Origin: Periplaneta americana
Lineage: Eukaryota; Arthropoda; Insecta; Blattodea; Blattidae
Direction: 5' to 3'
Assembly: GCF_040183065.1 (NCBI RefSeq)
Contig: NC_091125.1
Coordinates: forward strand, 115,667,121-115,731,120
Length of the DNA stretch: 64,000 bases
Below, piece after piece: positions 1-10,198 of the stretch. The translations under genes were made by a program, and so were the position numbers. The notes beneath the pieces were generated by a model. That model made no database searches. It had not been told where the DNA came from and saw only the letters and a program-made list of their open reading frames with translations. Positions within the stretch are counted from its first letter, which is position 1. Each line of letters opens with the position of its first letter.

Positions 1-382
1 AAAATTTTAAATTAAATTAATACAGTTTTGTAACTTACTTTCCCATTGTTGATAGGACTGCTAATTTTCAAATAACTCTGATGTTAAAGGGATTACTGAA
101 CATGTGTTTAAATCTCTATTGTTGAAATGTATTTTTAAAAGTTAATGGAATTTTGTTTTGTTTTATTGTTAAACCTAATATAATATGGACTGTTTTATAT
201 GAAATATGGAAAATATATGGAAATTAACGAAAATATGTACTAAACTCTAAAATATGGAAAAATATGGAAAATAAAAGTAGGATTTTTCAACCCTACACAT
301 TGTGAAACATAAAGATAATGCAAAATATAAATTATATTAGCTTTATAAGTAAATATGTATTTACATATAAATCCTTTCCCTG
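1..382 (-). mobile_element. hAT element, 5' end of a second copy (cut by window edge)
   Basis: Reverse complement of 60839-61220 over all 382 bp without indels; I saw no mismatch by eye. It starts with CAGGGAAAGG at 382 and is bordered by gtgataag at 383-390. The transposase region lies left of the window. Confidence 0.95.
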
Positions 383-390
383 GTGATAAG

Positions 391-1341
391 GCTTAACTGC
401 CTCGTGCTTTGGAATATAAACCAAAAATTTACATTGTAACTATTTTCTGTCTTCCAATTTTTTATGTTCCGCTCCCCCTCCCCCATCTTAATTTGAATCT
501 TCTGTGCAACCTATTCCTTGTATAGTGCATACATTTTATCTTTCCACTCTTGTGGATGTAGACAGATGCGGTAGTGCACAGCACAGCTGCACACATTATG
601 AACATAGAATGATAAAATGTATGCGCTGTAGGTAATGTCCTAAGCAATCATGGTCAATATGAAGTCCAAATACGTTACTGCTGATTTGTTTTATAAGAAT
701 ATTTAAAAAGTCTATTAGGAAATGGTGTGTTTTATAAATTGTACCTTCTAATTTTTTTAACATTTTGAAATTGTAATTTAAATTATTATTTTATTTCGTG
801 GATTTTTGTTGTTAACTCCTAATTTCTGTGTGATTTACTTCGCCTCATTTCCAACAATTAATGCTCGACTCTACTTACAAATCACATTCTTTCTTGACAG
901 CTTTTATTATTTTCTCAGTTGCATCATATATCATATTTCGTTTACGTGTTTACTAAAATAGCAGATTTCCTACTAGGACTACGAAAATATATAACAGGTT
1001 TTTTTCCAGATAAGGAACTAATTAACATCGTGGTTTAGATGCCATAAAGAGGTTCTTTATCCTTCAGCCAATAGAGAAGGCTTCAGACACGTGTATTTGT
1101 TTACATGCAGAGTCTTCTTGTATGAAATGATGATTAATTGCTGTTGAAATGTAATAACAGTAACTGCATATTTTTAACTATTCATTATGTCTGTAGACAT
1201 TTCTCTCAAAATATGTATTGGTATTGATCACTGAAATTCTGGTTGATCATCATATTGGATACTGTAAACCGCACCAGAAATAACTTAAACCTTGATTAGT
1301 TGTAAAGAACTATCAAAGAATATGCCAATATTTTTTTTCAG
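391..1341. other. LYST intron sequence upstream of exon A
   Basis: A+T-rich intronic sequence. I recognise no gene or repeat beyond the hAT to its left. Confidence 0.55.
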
Positions 1342-1534
1342 AGAGAAGTGGTTCCTGGTGTGAAGGGTCTGCTATGGGGCAGTTACGTTGGCTCTCCTGC
1401 TGATTCTGAACCTGTTGTGGTATGGAAGCACCAGCACAGAACACCAGTTGCAAGTCTGGTTCCTCTTTTGACTAATGACGTGTTTGGACTAGCTCCACAT
1501 ACATCAATTCTCCTACGCTACAGCAAGGAGAAGG
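1342..1534 (+). CDS. LYST: LYST exon A
   Basis: The exon is entered after a poly-T tract and CAG and left at GTGAGT. It encodes REVVPGVKGLLWG to LLRYSKEKG, the segment just after BEACH, and ends in phase 1. It is the first LYST exon visible in the window. Confidence 0.88.
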
Positions 1535-4500
1535 GTGAGTAAAAAGAAGAGACTGAATGCTTATGCTTTTACAGCAGTTATTGTCTGATCAGTTTCGCAT
1601 CTATGCACGAGCAGTATACCTAGTTGTAAGTTTCCATCCATGGTGAGCATTATATGTAGATAGTTGTGAAAACCATAGCATAGTTTTCAGTATATGAACA
1701 GTATTTTTTTACTAGAGGTACTGTGTTGTCTCAAGCATGCTAGTCTCATCACCGTGCTATTTGTGAATGCCTATACAGGTCTCAGCATGGTGAACGCCAC
1801 CTCAGTGTTGGGAGCAGCTCTGGTCACATGGGGCCATGCAGATGGAGTCGTCAGAGTCAAACTGAAGAAGGAGCAACCACCGTGGCCTGTGGTCAAATCA
1901 CCAGGCCTTGACCCGGTAAAATATTCTTGTTTCAAATCAAATACAGGAAGGGAAATATGGCCAGTGTTCAATGTACTGTTAGTTAGCCATATAATATTTA
2001 TATTGGAATAAAAAAATAGTGGCCATTTGCAGGTAGAATAGAGTCCCGATTATTCGGGCTTCAATTATCTGGCCTTACTTGTTATCTGGATCTTTTTTTT
2101 TTTAATTACAGTAGTGTACATATATTTGAGAGAGGAACATAGGTTAAGGGTGTTTGAGAATAAGGTGCTTAGGAAAATATTTGGAGCTAAGAGGGATGAA
2201 GTTACAGGAGAATGGAGAAAGTTACACAAACCAGAACTGTACGCATTGTATTCTTCATCTGACATAATTAGGAACATTAAATCCAGATGTTTGAGATGGG
2301 CAGGGCATGTAGCACATATGGGCGAATCCAGAAATGCATATAGAGTGTTAGTTGGGAGGCAGGAGGGGAAAAAGACCTTTGGAGAGGCCGAGACGTAGAT
2401 AGGAAGATAATATTAAAATGGATTTGAGGGAGGTGGGATATGACGATAGAGACTGGATTAATCTTGCTCAGGATAGGGACCAATGGCGGGCTTATGTGAG
2501 GGCGGCAATGAACCTCCGGGTGCCTTAAAAGCCAGTAAGTAAGTATACATATATGAAGAGTCCACTGCAAGAATGATGGATGTCACTTTCTTGTCGAAAA
2601 TGAACCAAGACTGTCAATGCATAGCTTAAGACATATAGAATGTGCATAGAGAGTTATATGGCATTAACACTGATAGTCATTGTCCAGAAATGATCGGAAA
2701 ATCACAGTTAAGCTTTGAGCGCTAAGCATTTCAAACTTTCAATTGCTTCTCCTGCAAAATGTATTCCAAATGACATCCATCATTCTTGCAGTGGACTCTT
2801 CATATACAATACTGAACAAGAAAAAATTTTTTAAAGTCAGTTACATACTGTACTGCATTATGAATAAAAACTCGTTTATTATGTACATGTGAGTAATATT
2901 TTTCTACATTACTGAGTCCGACTTTTGTCCCTTTAAGATTACAGGATCAAAAGTGACATAGCGCTCTTACCCTTTCTATTATCTGGATTGCCCTCGGCCC
3001 GTAAAGTCTGTGTAATCAAGACTCTACTGTATTCAATAAAATGTGTCTGCAGACTAAAATTCTGTAGAGGCCTTTAATAGTTCTAGTAAGAAAATCAGAT
3101 GACTCAGATGATATTAATATCTTCAAAACATAATTCGTCCATATAATGTGTAACTTGTGGTGGGAGGAGGGGAGACTACTACACTTCAACCAGCAGAAGT
3201 CAGCAAATGTTTTAGTAGTGAATTTCTTTGCCGTCTCTAATTAAAAATCAACACTATAACAAAATTATATTCTTAGAACAAAATTTCCCAAATTATGCTG
3301 TGCTGGCCTCTGTTGTCAAATAGTTAGTGAAAAATTAGCTTGTATTAAGTTGTAAGTCATTTGCTCCTGAATTACCAAATCAGGGAATTATAATGAAAGC
3401 TTGATTTGATTAAGTACCTTTGTTTTTCTCCCGTATGTGGTGTGGGAGGTTATGGAGTTTTCATCTTATTTTGTAGTGTAGGTTGGACATTAATTAATTG
3501 GATCGGTCCCAGGTAGCTCAGTTTGGTAGAGTGTTGGTACATTTAACCAAAAGGTCCTGGGTTCGATACCCGGCCCCGGAACAATTTTTTCCTCGAAATT
3601 ATTCAAATCAACTTTACAGGGAGTTATACCAGAAAGCTTGATTTGCACCGAGAATGATGTTTGTTTGAATGTTGAAATTTTTGCATGTTGTAGATCTGCA
3701 CATGCGCGAGTGTGCCAGACTGCAGCCAACTGTGGATGGGGCACTGGTCTGGCAAGCTAGTGGTGTACGAGTACAAGTTTAGCCCCTCACGGGGTCACCT
3801 CGAGTTTCACAGTGAGCCTGTCACTCTTCTCGGTCATGATGGCCCCATCCACAACATCTATATCTGCCGCAGCTTCAGTATCGTGGTGACAGGCAGCCAG
3901 GATGGATCCGCCATCATTTGGGATCTCAACAAGTGAGTTAGCCTGACTCAATATATGTGATTGATGCTCTGGATTTCCTTGTTTCCCAATATTTAGAGGT
4001 GATGATGCTTGCCTGCCTTGATATAGAAGCTGCTCTTCAGTCCACTTTACTTTGTTGTAATTTATTGTAGCTTAGAGCCTCGTTTTATTGCAATGAGACT
4101 CTATTTCACTGCAATCAAATTACATAGTTCATTGGAGAAAACATAGTCAATGAATTGGCACTCTTCAAAGAACAAAATCAATTTTATCGTACATAGCGAG
4201 AGAGAGTTTAAGTTTGGAATTGGCAATAAAGCCATGAACACTCTTGCTCTCCAACATTTTCTCACACACAGTGAATTTAGAGGAAAGAGGAGAAAGTGGT
4301 GAAGAAATAATTCTAATTTTTTATTAGGTCAGAGCATTCTGTTCTACATAGTGCACTCTGAAAATAGAACTATCATGTCTCGTGAATTCATGACTGTATA
4401 ACATTACATCATAGGTTAAGCATAACACTGACATATTGCGACATTTCTTGTAATGTATCACTTCAGACAAGAATGCCATGCCGTGATTATAATGCCTTTG

Positions 4501-7500
4501 TTGGAAAATTCCCTTTATTTTTTAATCTACTCCTTATTGATGATTTTAAATCTCCCTGTTAACACAATGCCGTGATTATAATGCCTTTGTTGGAAAATTC
4601 CCTTTATTTTTTAATCTACTCCTTATTGACGATTTTAAATCTCCCTGTTAACACAATGCCGTGATTATAATGCCTTTGTTGGAAAATTCCCTTTATTTTT
4701 TAATCTACTCCTTATTGACGATTTTAAATCTCCCTGTTAACACAATGCCGTGATTTTAATGCCTTTGTTGGAAAATTCCCTTTATTTTTTAATCTATTCC
4801 TTATTGGTGATTTTAAATCTCCCTGTTAACACAAGAGTGTTAAGTTTTATGTTAATGTATCATTGTTACCTCAGCTTGTCATATGTGCGCTGCATCTCCG
4901 GCAACAACATGACGATGCCAGTGAACCTGGTGTCGGTGAGTGAGACACTGGGGGACATCGCTATGGTGAGCAGTGCAGGGGCTAGCTCCATGGAAACGAC
5001 GCTTGGAGGCAGCTTGCTGCGGCTGCACACCATCAATGCTGTGCCCATTGGAACTGTCGCCACCAGGGACTCCATCACTGCCATCTGCTTTTCAGGTGCC
5101 CCAGAGGGCGTGTCTGTCAACGTGATCGCAGCAGGCCTGGCTAGTGGTGCCATCAGGTATTGAAACCGTAATTAATTCCTTGTCACTGATGTCAGTGCGA
5201 TGCACAGGTGGTATTTTCTGTCATAATTAACGAAATCCGTACACTACTGAGCGAATTTCTGCAATTAATCTGTTCCCATCAGAAAATATGTGATACATCT
5301 TTGGAATATACAGATTTGACGAATAAATGAGCATGAATTATTTTTTATTTTGAGTATTTCTTCTTCTTTTTCTTTGCAATAATATTTCCGGAAAGAATTT
5401 TGATCCTAGAGACTATTATTTTGTTACAATAATAGTATTATATTGGAATTTAATGTTGTTCTTCGTCCCCCTCCCCCAATTAACAACTTAATGAGTGACT
5501 TTTCTCTCTTCCTAACATAACAGTGATGCTGTATAAAAATATTCAGACTGATTGAATGAATTTTGAAAATTTGCTCCCATTTAAAGAAAAAAAAAGCATT
5601 GAATAAATGAAAAAATAAATGTATGATGAAAGTCAGATTTTGGTAACTCCATTAGGTTGCTAAGATATTGTATATGTATGTGTACCAAAAGTTAAAGCTG
5701 TCTGTTAAAGAAATCTAAAAAATTTTATTTTCTGTATAGTTCTCCCATGTTTCACATTACAAATGAGTTAAACAAAATTCTGTCTGTTGCCATTGGTATG
5801 CATTTGACTTTGTCAACTTTCAGGACAATGCTGGAGTAGACTTTCGGAAGAGATCCCATTAAGGGCTAATTAGCAGAGAAAAGAACTATTTGGTGGAAAA
5901 ATATAAGAAATACATAGAGCACTACTTAATTTGTTTTATAGGATTTTGATTGACTCTAATAGTTTGTGTCTACACTTCCCAGCAAATGGACATTATAGCC
6001 AAAGTCTACTTGGCCTGTAGTTTTCTGCAGTTAAGTCCCAAGTTTTGTATATTTGTATGTGTGTTGCATTTAATTATAATTATTATTTATGCTTATTTAT
6101 TATGTAATTAATATTATTAGTTTAAAAATATGACATGTCCCAAATCATGTATATGATCAGTGTATGCAATAAATCATTATGATTATAAGTGACATAGTCA
6201 TATGACTCTGTTACAGAATCGTGTCTTGCGACCTTTCCTGATAGTATACACATAATGTCAGGTGAAAAAAATGTAGTGCAGCCCGTGTTTGTTACTTGTT
6301 TCCAATACGAGTAGTTGTCAGTCTTTATCAAAGGAATGTCATTCATTCATATCGATTGTCTGTGCATACATGAAGTTGTGTGATAGTTATTCAAAAACCA
6401 GTATTCATTTGGCTCTGTAGAAGGACACATGTTCAATGATTCTACTTTATTTTCCTTTGACTGAGACCAAGACGTTGATACAGATTTCTGCAGAATACTC
6501 TCGTTTTTCCTCTTCTCATTTCACTCATGTCGCATGTTTCAGGTTGTGGAGCACATGGGACTTATCACCAGTGCGGGAGATTACCACGAGCTTCATTGCA
6601 CGTCCAATCATAAGGTACATAGCATTCAGTATTTCAACAGTCATTGTTACTTACTAGTCTTGTTATGGGTTAGGAATTTATTTGTTACACTTGAGGATGA
6701 TTAATTATGCTACCTTTGTAGACCTCAAAATCATAACAAACTCTGCTTTTTCTCCATGAGAGGTCTCAAAGAAAATAAATACAACTATGTCCACTAGAAA
6801 GATTATCACAGATTGAGCTTCAGGACTACATACTCAAAGTATGGCCCCTATTCAGGTAAAATTACATAATTGATTAAGCTTCGGAGATCATATGTGGCAG
6901 GGAAAAAGCATGGTTGCAGGGAGGTTTAAAAAGCTGCTCAAAAGAGACTGCTGGTACAAATTATTTGGATTTATTTTACATTCATAATGGCCATTGGAAG
7001 AAAAAGAAACATTCTATATTATTTTTTTTTGTGGCTTAAAGTACAGGGAACAGGTTAGTAACTTAACACTTCTAGACACAGATACACTTGGACTATGCTC
7101 GCACTTCCATGGGGAAATGTAAAATATTGTGTACCGTTATCAGATATTGAGTAATAGGCTTTAGATTAGATTTGGTGTGAGGGATAAGTTTTCATGTGCG
7201 TTAGTTTTTTGTCACTCATACATAACTAACATTGTTCAAAAAGATTTAATGACATCATGAAAGTCTTCAGACCCTGCAGAAATATTTGACTGTGATGCAG
7301 GAAACAGAAGCCAGTAATAGAACATTATTGTTCAACAGATGTTTGGTGTTATAAATTTACAACACGAAAAGTTCAGCTTTACTTTCTATTCAGAGAAAGT
7401 CATACTATGGATATATTTATCCTCTCCCTTCCCTCTCTCTCGTTCGTTCCTTTCTGGAAATTAAGAACTAATTTCTCCATTTATTTCTGACATATATGGA

Positions 7501-9250
7501 GCACCAAAAATATGTTTTTCTTACGTATATATGTGTGTGTGAACCTTTTGCCTCAATAATGCTCAGAATATTGAAGAATAGTTAGGCTTAGAAAGTTTGG
7601 TAACATCTTTACTGTATAGTGAAACTCCGCTAATTCGGGATTCGCGATAATTCGGACAGCTTTTTTTTTAATTCGAAATTCGCGATAATCCGGATAGTCC
7701 TTTTTTCCTCCCTCCCCCCTCCCACCACAAGGCAGTTGGAGATTGATTGGAGATTCATAATCCACACATTGAAGACAGAAGTGAATGAAAAGAGTGAAAA
7801 ATGTGGTAATAAATTCAAATTGTCCAACATAAAATTAATTTAGATATATTAATTAAATTTGCGGACTGTAATCCGAACTATCAGAAATTTTATCTTACCT
7901 TAAAAGAAATGCGTCATGATGTGCAAAGCAAAGATATTCAGACAACATTTACCTCTTTCTTTAAATTACATTCTGAAAATTCCAAAGCTAGTACTTCCTA
8001 TGCAGTAGTTGACTTGGACTAAAGAACTTCATACTCATTCTCTTTTTTTTAATTAATGTTTTATATTCCATATGTTTGCAAAAGAGAATGATTTAAACAT
8101 TAAATTAATAATTAAAGGACTATACAATATCATTTTTTTTTTCAGTTGTCGAAATAATCCTGTTCCAGTAAATTCTCTATAATTCGGACTTTCACTAATT
8201 GAGACTGAATTCCCCCCCCCCCCCCGTTAGTCCGAATTAGTGAGGTTCTGCTGTATTTCAATCAACGTGGAGTTGCTAGAACTAATGTGTTAATTGTCTA
8301 AGAGGTATGGAAGGGGTCGTTTCTGGAAAGGATGACTATAATGATAGAGATAATGTGACCTGACTTCATCCTACTGTTAGCTACACTGGTGGCCTCCTTT
8401 CGACTCCAGTGGAAACGTAATGAATGTGGCAGTAATAGACACAGGGTCGCCCATTACCAACTGCTAGTACCCAAACTCATTAAGTTTGACTTTGATATGT
8501 TAACTTAAATGTCGTTCATCTAATACTGTGTCCTATGAGATTTTTATGCCTTCTGTCAGTTTCAACCCGTGAAACTCAGCCTAATGGTGATTGTTCTACC
8601 CACTGAATACTGAACTTACTTAAATATAAGATTATTATAACATATAAGATCTGCCGTCGGCTTGGGTAGCATAGTCGGTATAGCACTGGTCTTCTGTGAT
8701 TGAGGTTGCGGGTTCGATCTGGCCCAGGTCGATGGCATTTAAGTGTGCTTAAATGCGACAGGCTCATGTCAGTAGATTTACTGGCATGTAAAAGAACTCC
8801 TGCAGGACAAAATTCTGGCACACCGGCGACGCTGATATAACCTCGATAGTTGCGAGCGTCGTTAAATAAACCATAATTAAAGTTATAAGATCTGCCTTAA
8901 TTTCCAAGTGTTAGAAGTAAACATTTTATTTTGCGACACATATTGGAACTTTACTTATACACTACCTTAATCCCACACTCATCAGATCTCTCACCATAAT
9001 ATTTTGTCATGTATGGGGTCTATCAGCAATTAAAAAATATTAAGAACTAGCTAGAAATTTGGAGCTTTGTGATCTTGTGCTGTAAGTAATAAATGTAGAA
9101 TGTTTTTGTCTCTCTTAATTATGATTTGCTTTTGTATGGTATTTATTACAATATTTAATAAAATAACTGTGTTAAATTTTCACAGGTTACATGTTTCAGA
9201 TCATCAGTTGTAAAATCCTCCTTATTTTTGTTGTTGTAAATTTATAATTT

Positions 9251-9283
<33 letters not shown>

Positions 9284-10198
9284 CTTCTTCTTTTCTATAG
9301 GCATAAGCCTGTTTATTTACACATACCATGTCAATGATGATTACGTCTTATTCCATCTCTTGAGAGGTCTGCCCACTTCTCTTTTTTCTCTAGGACGTAG
9401 GTTCTTTGCTGCTTTAATAAGTCTCGTGTCGTCAGCTCTATCCACGTGGGAGCTCCATTCCCTTTTTCTCGTTGTAATAAATGTCTCAACATCTGTAATA
9501 TTGCATTTCTTCCTCACATCCTGGTTCCTAACTCTGTCAAATATTGTTTTGCTTACTATGGCTCTTAAAGTATTCATTTCTACTGATAATTTTTACAAGT
9601 GCCGAAAATATAAAAAAACTAAAATAGAAAGAAGAATTTTATATGAATAAAGATCATTCTTTATTTCATTCTTCTGAACATTTTTACAGAAGATTATTTT
9701 CAACAGTCAGTTATTAATATTGTACCAATATGACCTTTTATAGAAATAAAGGCTTTTAATTCCCTAAAAATTTATTTATAATGCTCAGCTTATTGGTTCT
9801 TCCATTTCCATACTGCATGTAGGGAAATATTTATTTATTTCTTAATTTCCTGTACTGTAATACCAATCACAGAGCCCAGGTCATTACAGACTACTCATTT
9901 ATGGGCCTTATTGTAGACCAAGAGATGCTCTACTTCAGCACCTCCATATCCCTGCAAATACCATCAACAGTTATCCATTTGCGTTGCATTATACTTTAAT
10001 TTGTTGTCATTATCAGAGTTTGTGAATCCCGTGCCTTAATATTGCATTTTTTTGTGCAGTCTGACCTATTCGCAAGACGCCCAGCACCTATATGCATCTG
10101 CAGATGATGGCAGTGTTGTTATCTGGGAAGGGGGCGGAGGTTCTGGGGTGAAGGGTGTGAGCAAAACGCCCAAGTTCCTCAATCTCACGTCCTTGTGA
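1342..10198 (+). CDS. LYST: LYST / mauve, lysosomal trafficking regulator, C-terminal part (six exons)
   Basis: LYST is a giant BEACH-WD40 protein that controls the size and fission of lysosomes and lysosome-related organelles (Chediak-Higashi syndrome in mammals, mauve in flies). Seen here: exons 1342-1534, 1779-1915, 3694-3932, 4875-5156, 6543-6614 and 10060-10198. All are bounded by AG/GT and all phases agree (1, 0, 2, 2, 2), giving 353 residues plus a TGA stop. They encode the WD40 propeller after the BEACH domain: the VVWKHQHRTPVASLVPLLTNDVFGL block, the KLKKEQPP block, WD repeats ending SAIIWDLN and VVIWEG, and the segment LWSTWDLSPVREIT, which closely matches vertebrate LYST as I remember it. 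The BEACH and N-terminal regions lie left of the window. The tail after the last WD repeat is short (GGGGSGVKGV...LTSL). Introns carry a pogo relic, a LINE, SINEs and a minisatellite. Confidence 0.93.
1779..1915 (+). CDS. LYST: LYST exon B
   Basis: Acceptor ATACAG and donor GTAAAA. The exon encodes GLSMVNATSVLGAALVTWGH to KSPGLDP. The KLKKEQPPWPVVKS block matches the LYST family. Phases are 1 in and 0 out. Confidence 0.88.
2118..2548 (+). mobile_element. LINE family 1, 5'-truncated 3' end
   Basis: It encodes the C-terminal tail of a LINE polyprotein ([29 protein letters not shown]...[16 protein letters not shown]) and ends in CCTTAAAAGCC followed by AAGT repeats. Better-preserved relatives are at 34355-35033 and 36790-37172. 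The frame is disrupted after about 94 codons. Confidence 0.85.
2551..2806. mobile_element. Foldback MITE with 33-bp inverted repeats
   Basis: The arms at 2553-2585 and 2771-2803 are exact or nearly exact reverse complements (ATGAAGAGTCCACTGCAAGA and onward), with about 185 bp of unrelated sequence between them. There is no ORF. It sits directly against the LINE tail. Confidence 0.7.
3409..3631 (+). mobile_element. tRNA-derived SINE
   Basis: Pol III A-box-like (TAGCTCAGTTTGG) and B-box-like (GGTTCGATACC) motifs lie at 3515-3575. The copy is flanked by the direct repeat GAAAGCTTGATTTG at 3395-3408 and 3632-3645; similarity between the flanks extends further upstream with mismatches. The acceptor stem does not pair well, so this is not a functional tRNA gene. 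It sits 60 bp upstream of LYST exon C. Confidence 0.65.
3694..3932 (+). CDS. LYST: LYST exon C (WD40)
   Basis: Acceptor TTGTAG and donor GTGAGT. The exon encodes ICTCASVPDCSQLWMGHWSG through LLGHDGPIHNIYICRSFSIVVTGSQDGSAIIWDLN, with a canonical WD repeat (GH...WD). It ends in phase 2. Confidence 0.92.
4190..4270 (-). repeat. LINE 3' fragment
   Basis: The stretch with agccatgaacactcttgctc resembles 48019-48065, the end of an RNase-H-type LINE on the minus strand. Only a short match is visible. Confidence 0.4.
4479..4834. repeat. 89-bp minisatellite, four copies
   Basis: Copies begin with CCGTGATT at 4481, 4570, 4659 and 4748, exactly 89 bp apart, and differ by only a few substitutions. Each carries a T-rich core (ccctttattttttaatctac). 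The array ends 40 bp before the LYST exon D acceptor, and the last copy is free of stops in the exon's frame. Confidence 0.95.
4875..5156 (+). CDS. LYST: LYST exon D (WD40)
   Basis: Acceptor CCTCAG and donor GTATTG. The exon encodes LSYVRCISGNNMTMPVNLVS through EGVSVNVIAAGLASGAI. The SETLGDIA and PEGVSVNVIA blocks are typical of LYST. An ATG-initiated reading that runs up from the minisatellite is an artefact, because the splice acceptor is clear. Phases are 2 in and 2 out. Confidence 0.92.
5157..6542. other. LYST intron D-E
   Basis: A+T-rich intron of 1.4 kb with no gene. I see no assignable repeat apart from simple A/T tracts. Confidence 0.7.
6543..6614 (+). CDS. LYST: LYST exon E
   Basis: A 72-nt exon between GTTTCAG and GTACAT encoding (R)LWSTWDLSPVREITTSFIARPII. 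The LWSTWDL.PVREIT motif is diagnostic of LYST. Phases are 2 in and 2 out. Confidence 0.93.
7611..8255. mobile_element. pogo/Tigger-like DNA transposon relic
   Basis: The left end (TGAAACTCCGCTAATTCGGG) and the right end (reverse complement ACAGCAGAACCTCACTAATT) are related terminal repeats carrying the pogo-type CTAATTCGG motif. Internal copies of ATTCGGAC/ATCCGGAT lie near both ends, and a C-run sits at 8211-8225. No transposase frame survives. It lies in LYST intron E-F. Confidence 0.65.
8656..8884 (+). mobile_element. tRNA-derived SINE with target duplication
   Basis: A-box-like TAGCATAGTCGG and B-box GGTTCGATCTG are followed by a conserved body ending GTCGTTAAATAAACC. It is flanked by a perfect 12-bp duplication, ATAAGATCTGCC, at 8644-8655 and 8885-8896. 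It lies in LYST intron E-F. Confidence 0.85.
9253..9577 (-). mobile_element. LINE 3' fragment with (GAA)n tail
   Basis: Minus-strand coding at 9341-9577 (RAIVSKTIFDRVRNQDVRKK...REWSSHVDRADDTRLIKAAK) is the typical C-terminal tail of an insect LINE RT protein. The downstream 3' UTR ends in a (CTT)n run at 9253-9291, which reads (GAA)n on the element's strand. Confidence 0.7.
10060..10198 (+). CDS. LYST: LYST terminal coding exon
   Basis: Acceptor TTGTGCAG. The exon encodes (S)LTYSQDAQHLYASADDGSVVIWEGGGG...FLNLTSL and a TGA at 10196-10198. This is the last WD repeat followed by a short Gly-rich tail. The 3' UTR follows; AATAAA candidates are at 11492 and 11645, and I cannot choose between them. 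Confidence 0.92.

Larger units (their letters stand above)
2036..3029. mobile_element. pogo/Tigger-like DNA transposon relic, interrupted by a LINE and a foldback element
   Basis: The left end TAGAATAGAGTCCCGATTAT and the right end (reverse complement TACAGTAGAGTCTTGATTA) form related terminal repeats next to TA dinucleotides, as in pogo/Tigger elements. Text about attatctgga recurs inside both ends. No transposase ORF remains. A LINE tail (about 2118-2548) and an inverted-repeat element (about 2551-2806) lie inside it. The position is LYST intron B-C. Confidence 0.6.

Noticed and set aside
3510-3585. tRNA gene
   Set aside because: The A and B boxes and a T-arm are present, but the acceptor stem does not pair, the copy has flanking direct repeats and a SINE-like body. 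The same applies to the tRNA-like heads at 8670, 13750, 23175, 37300, 42030, 54400 and 63560.
4750-4874. N-terminal extension of the 137-codon frame into LYST exon D
   Set aside because: It lies in the minisatellite and ends at a clear splice acceptor (CCTCAG, 4874) whose phase matches exon C.
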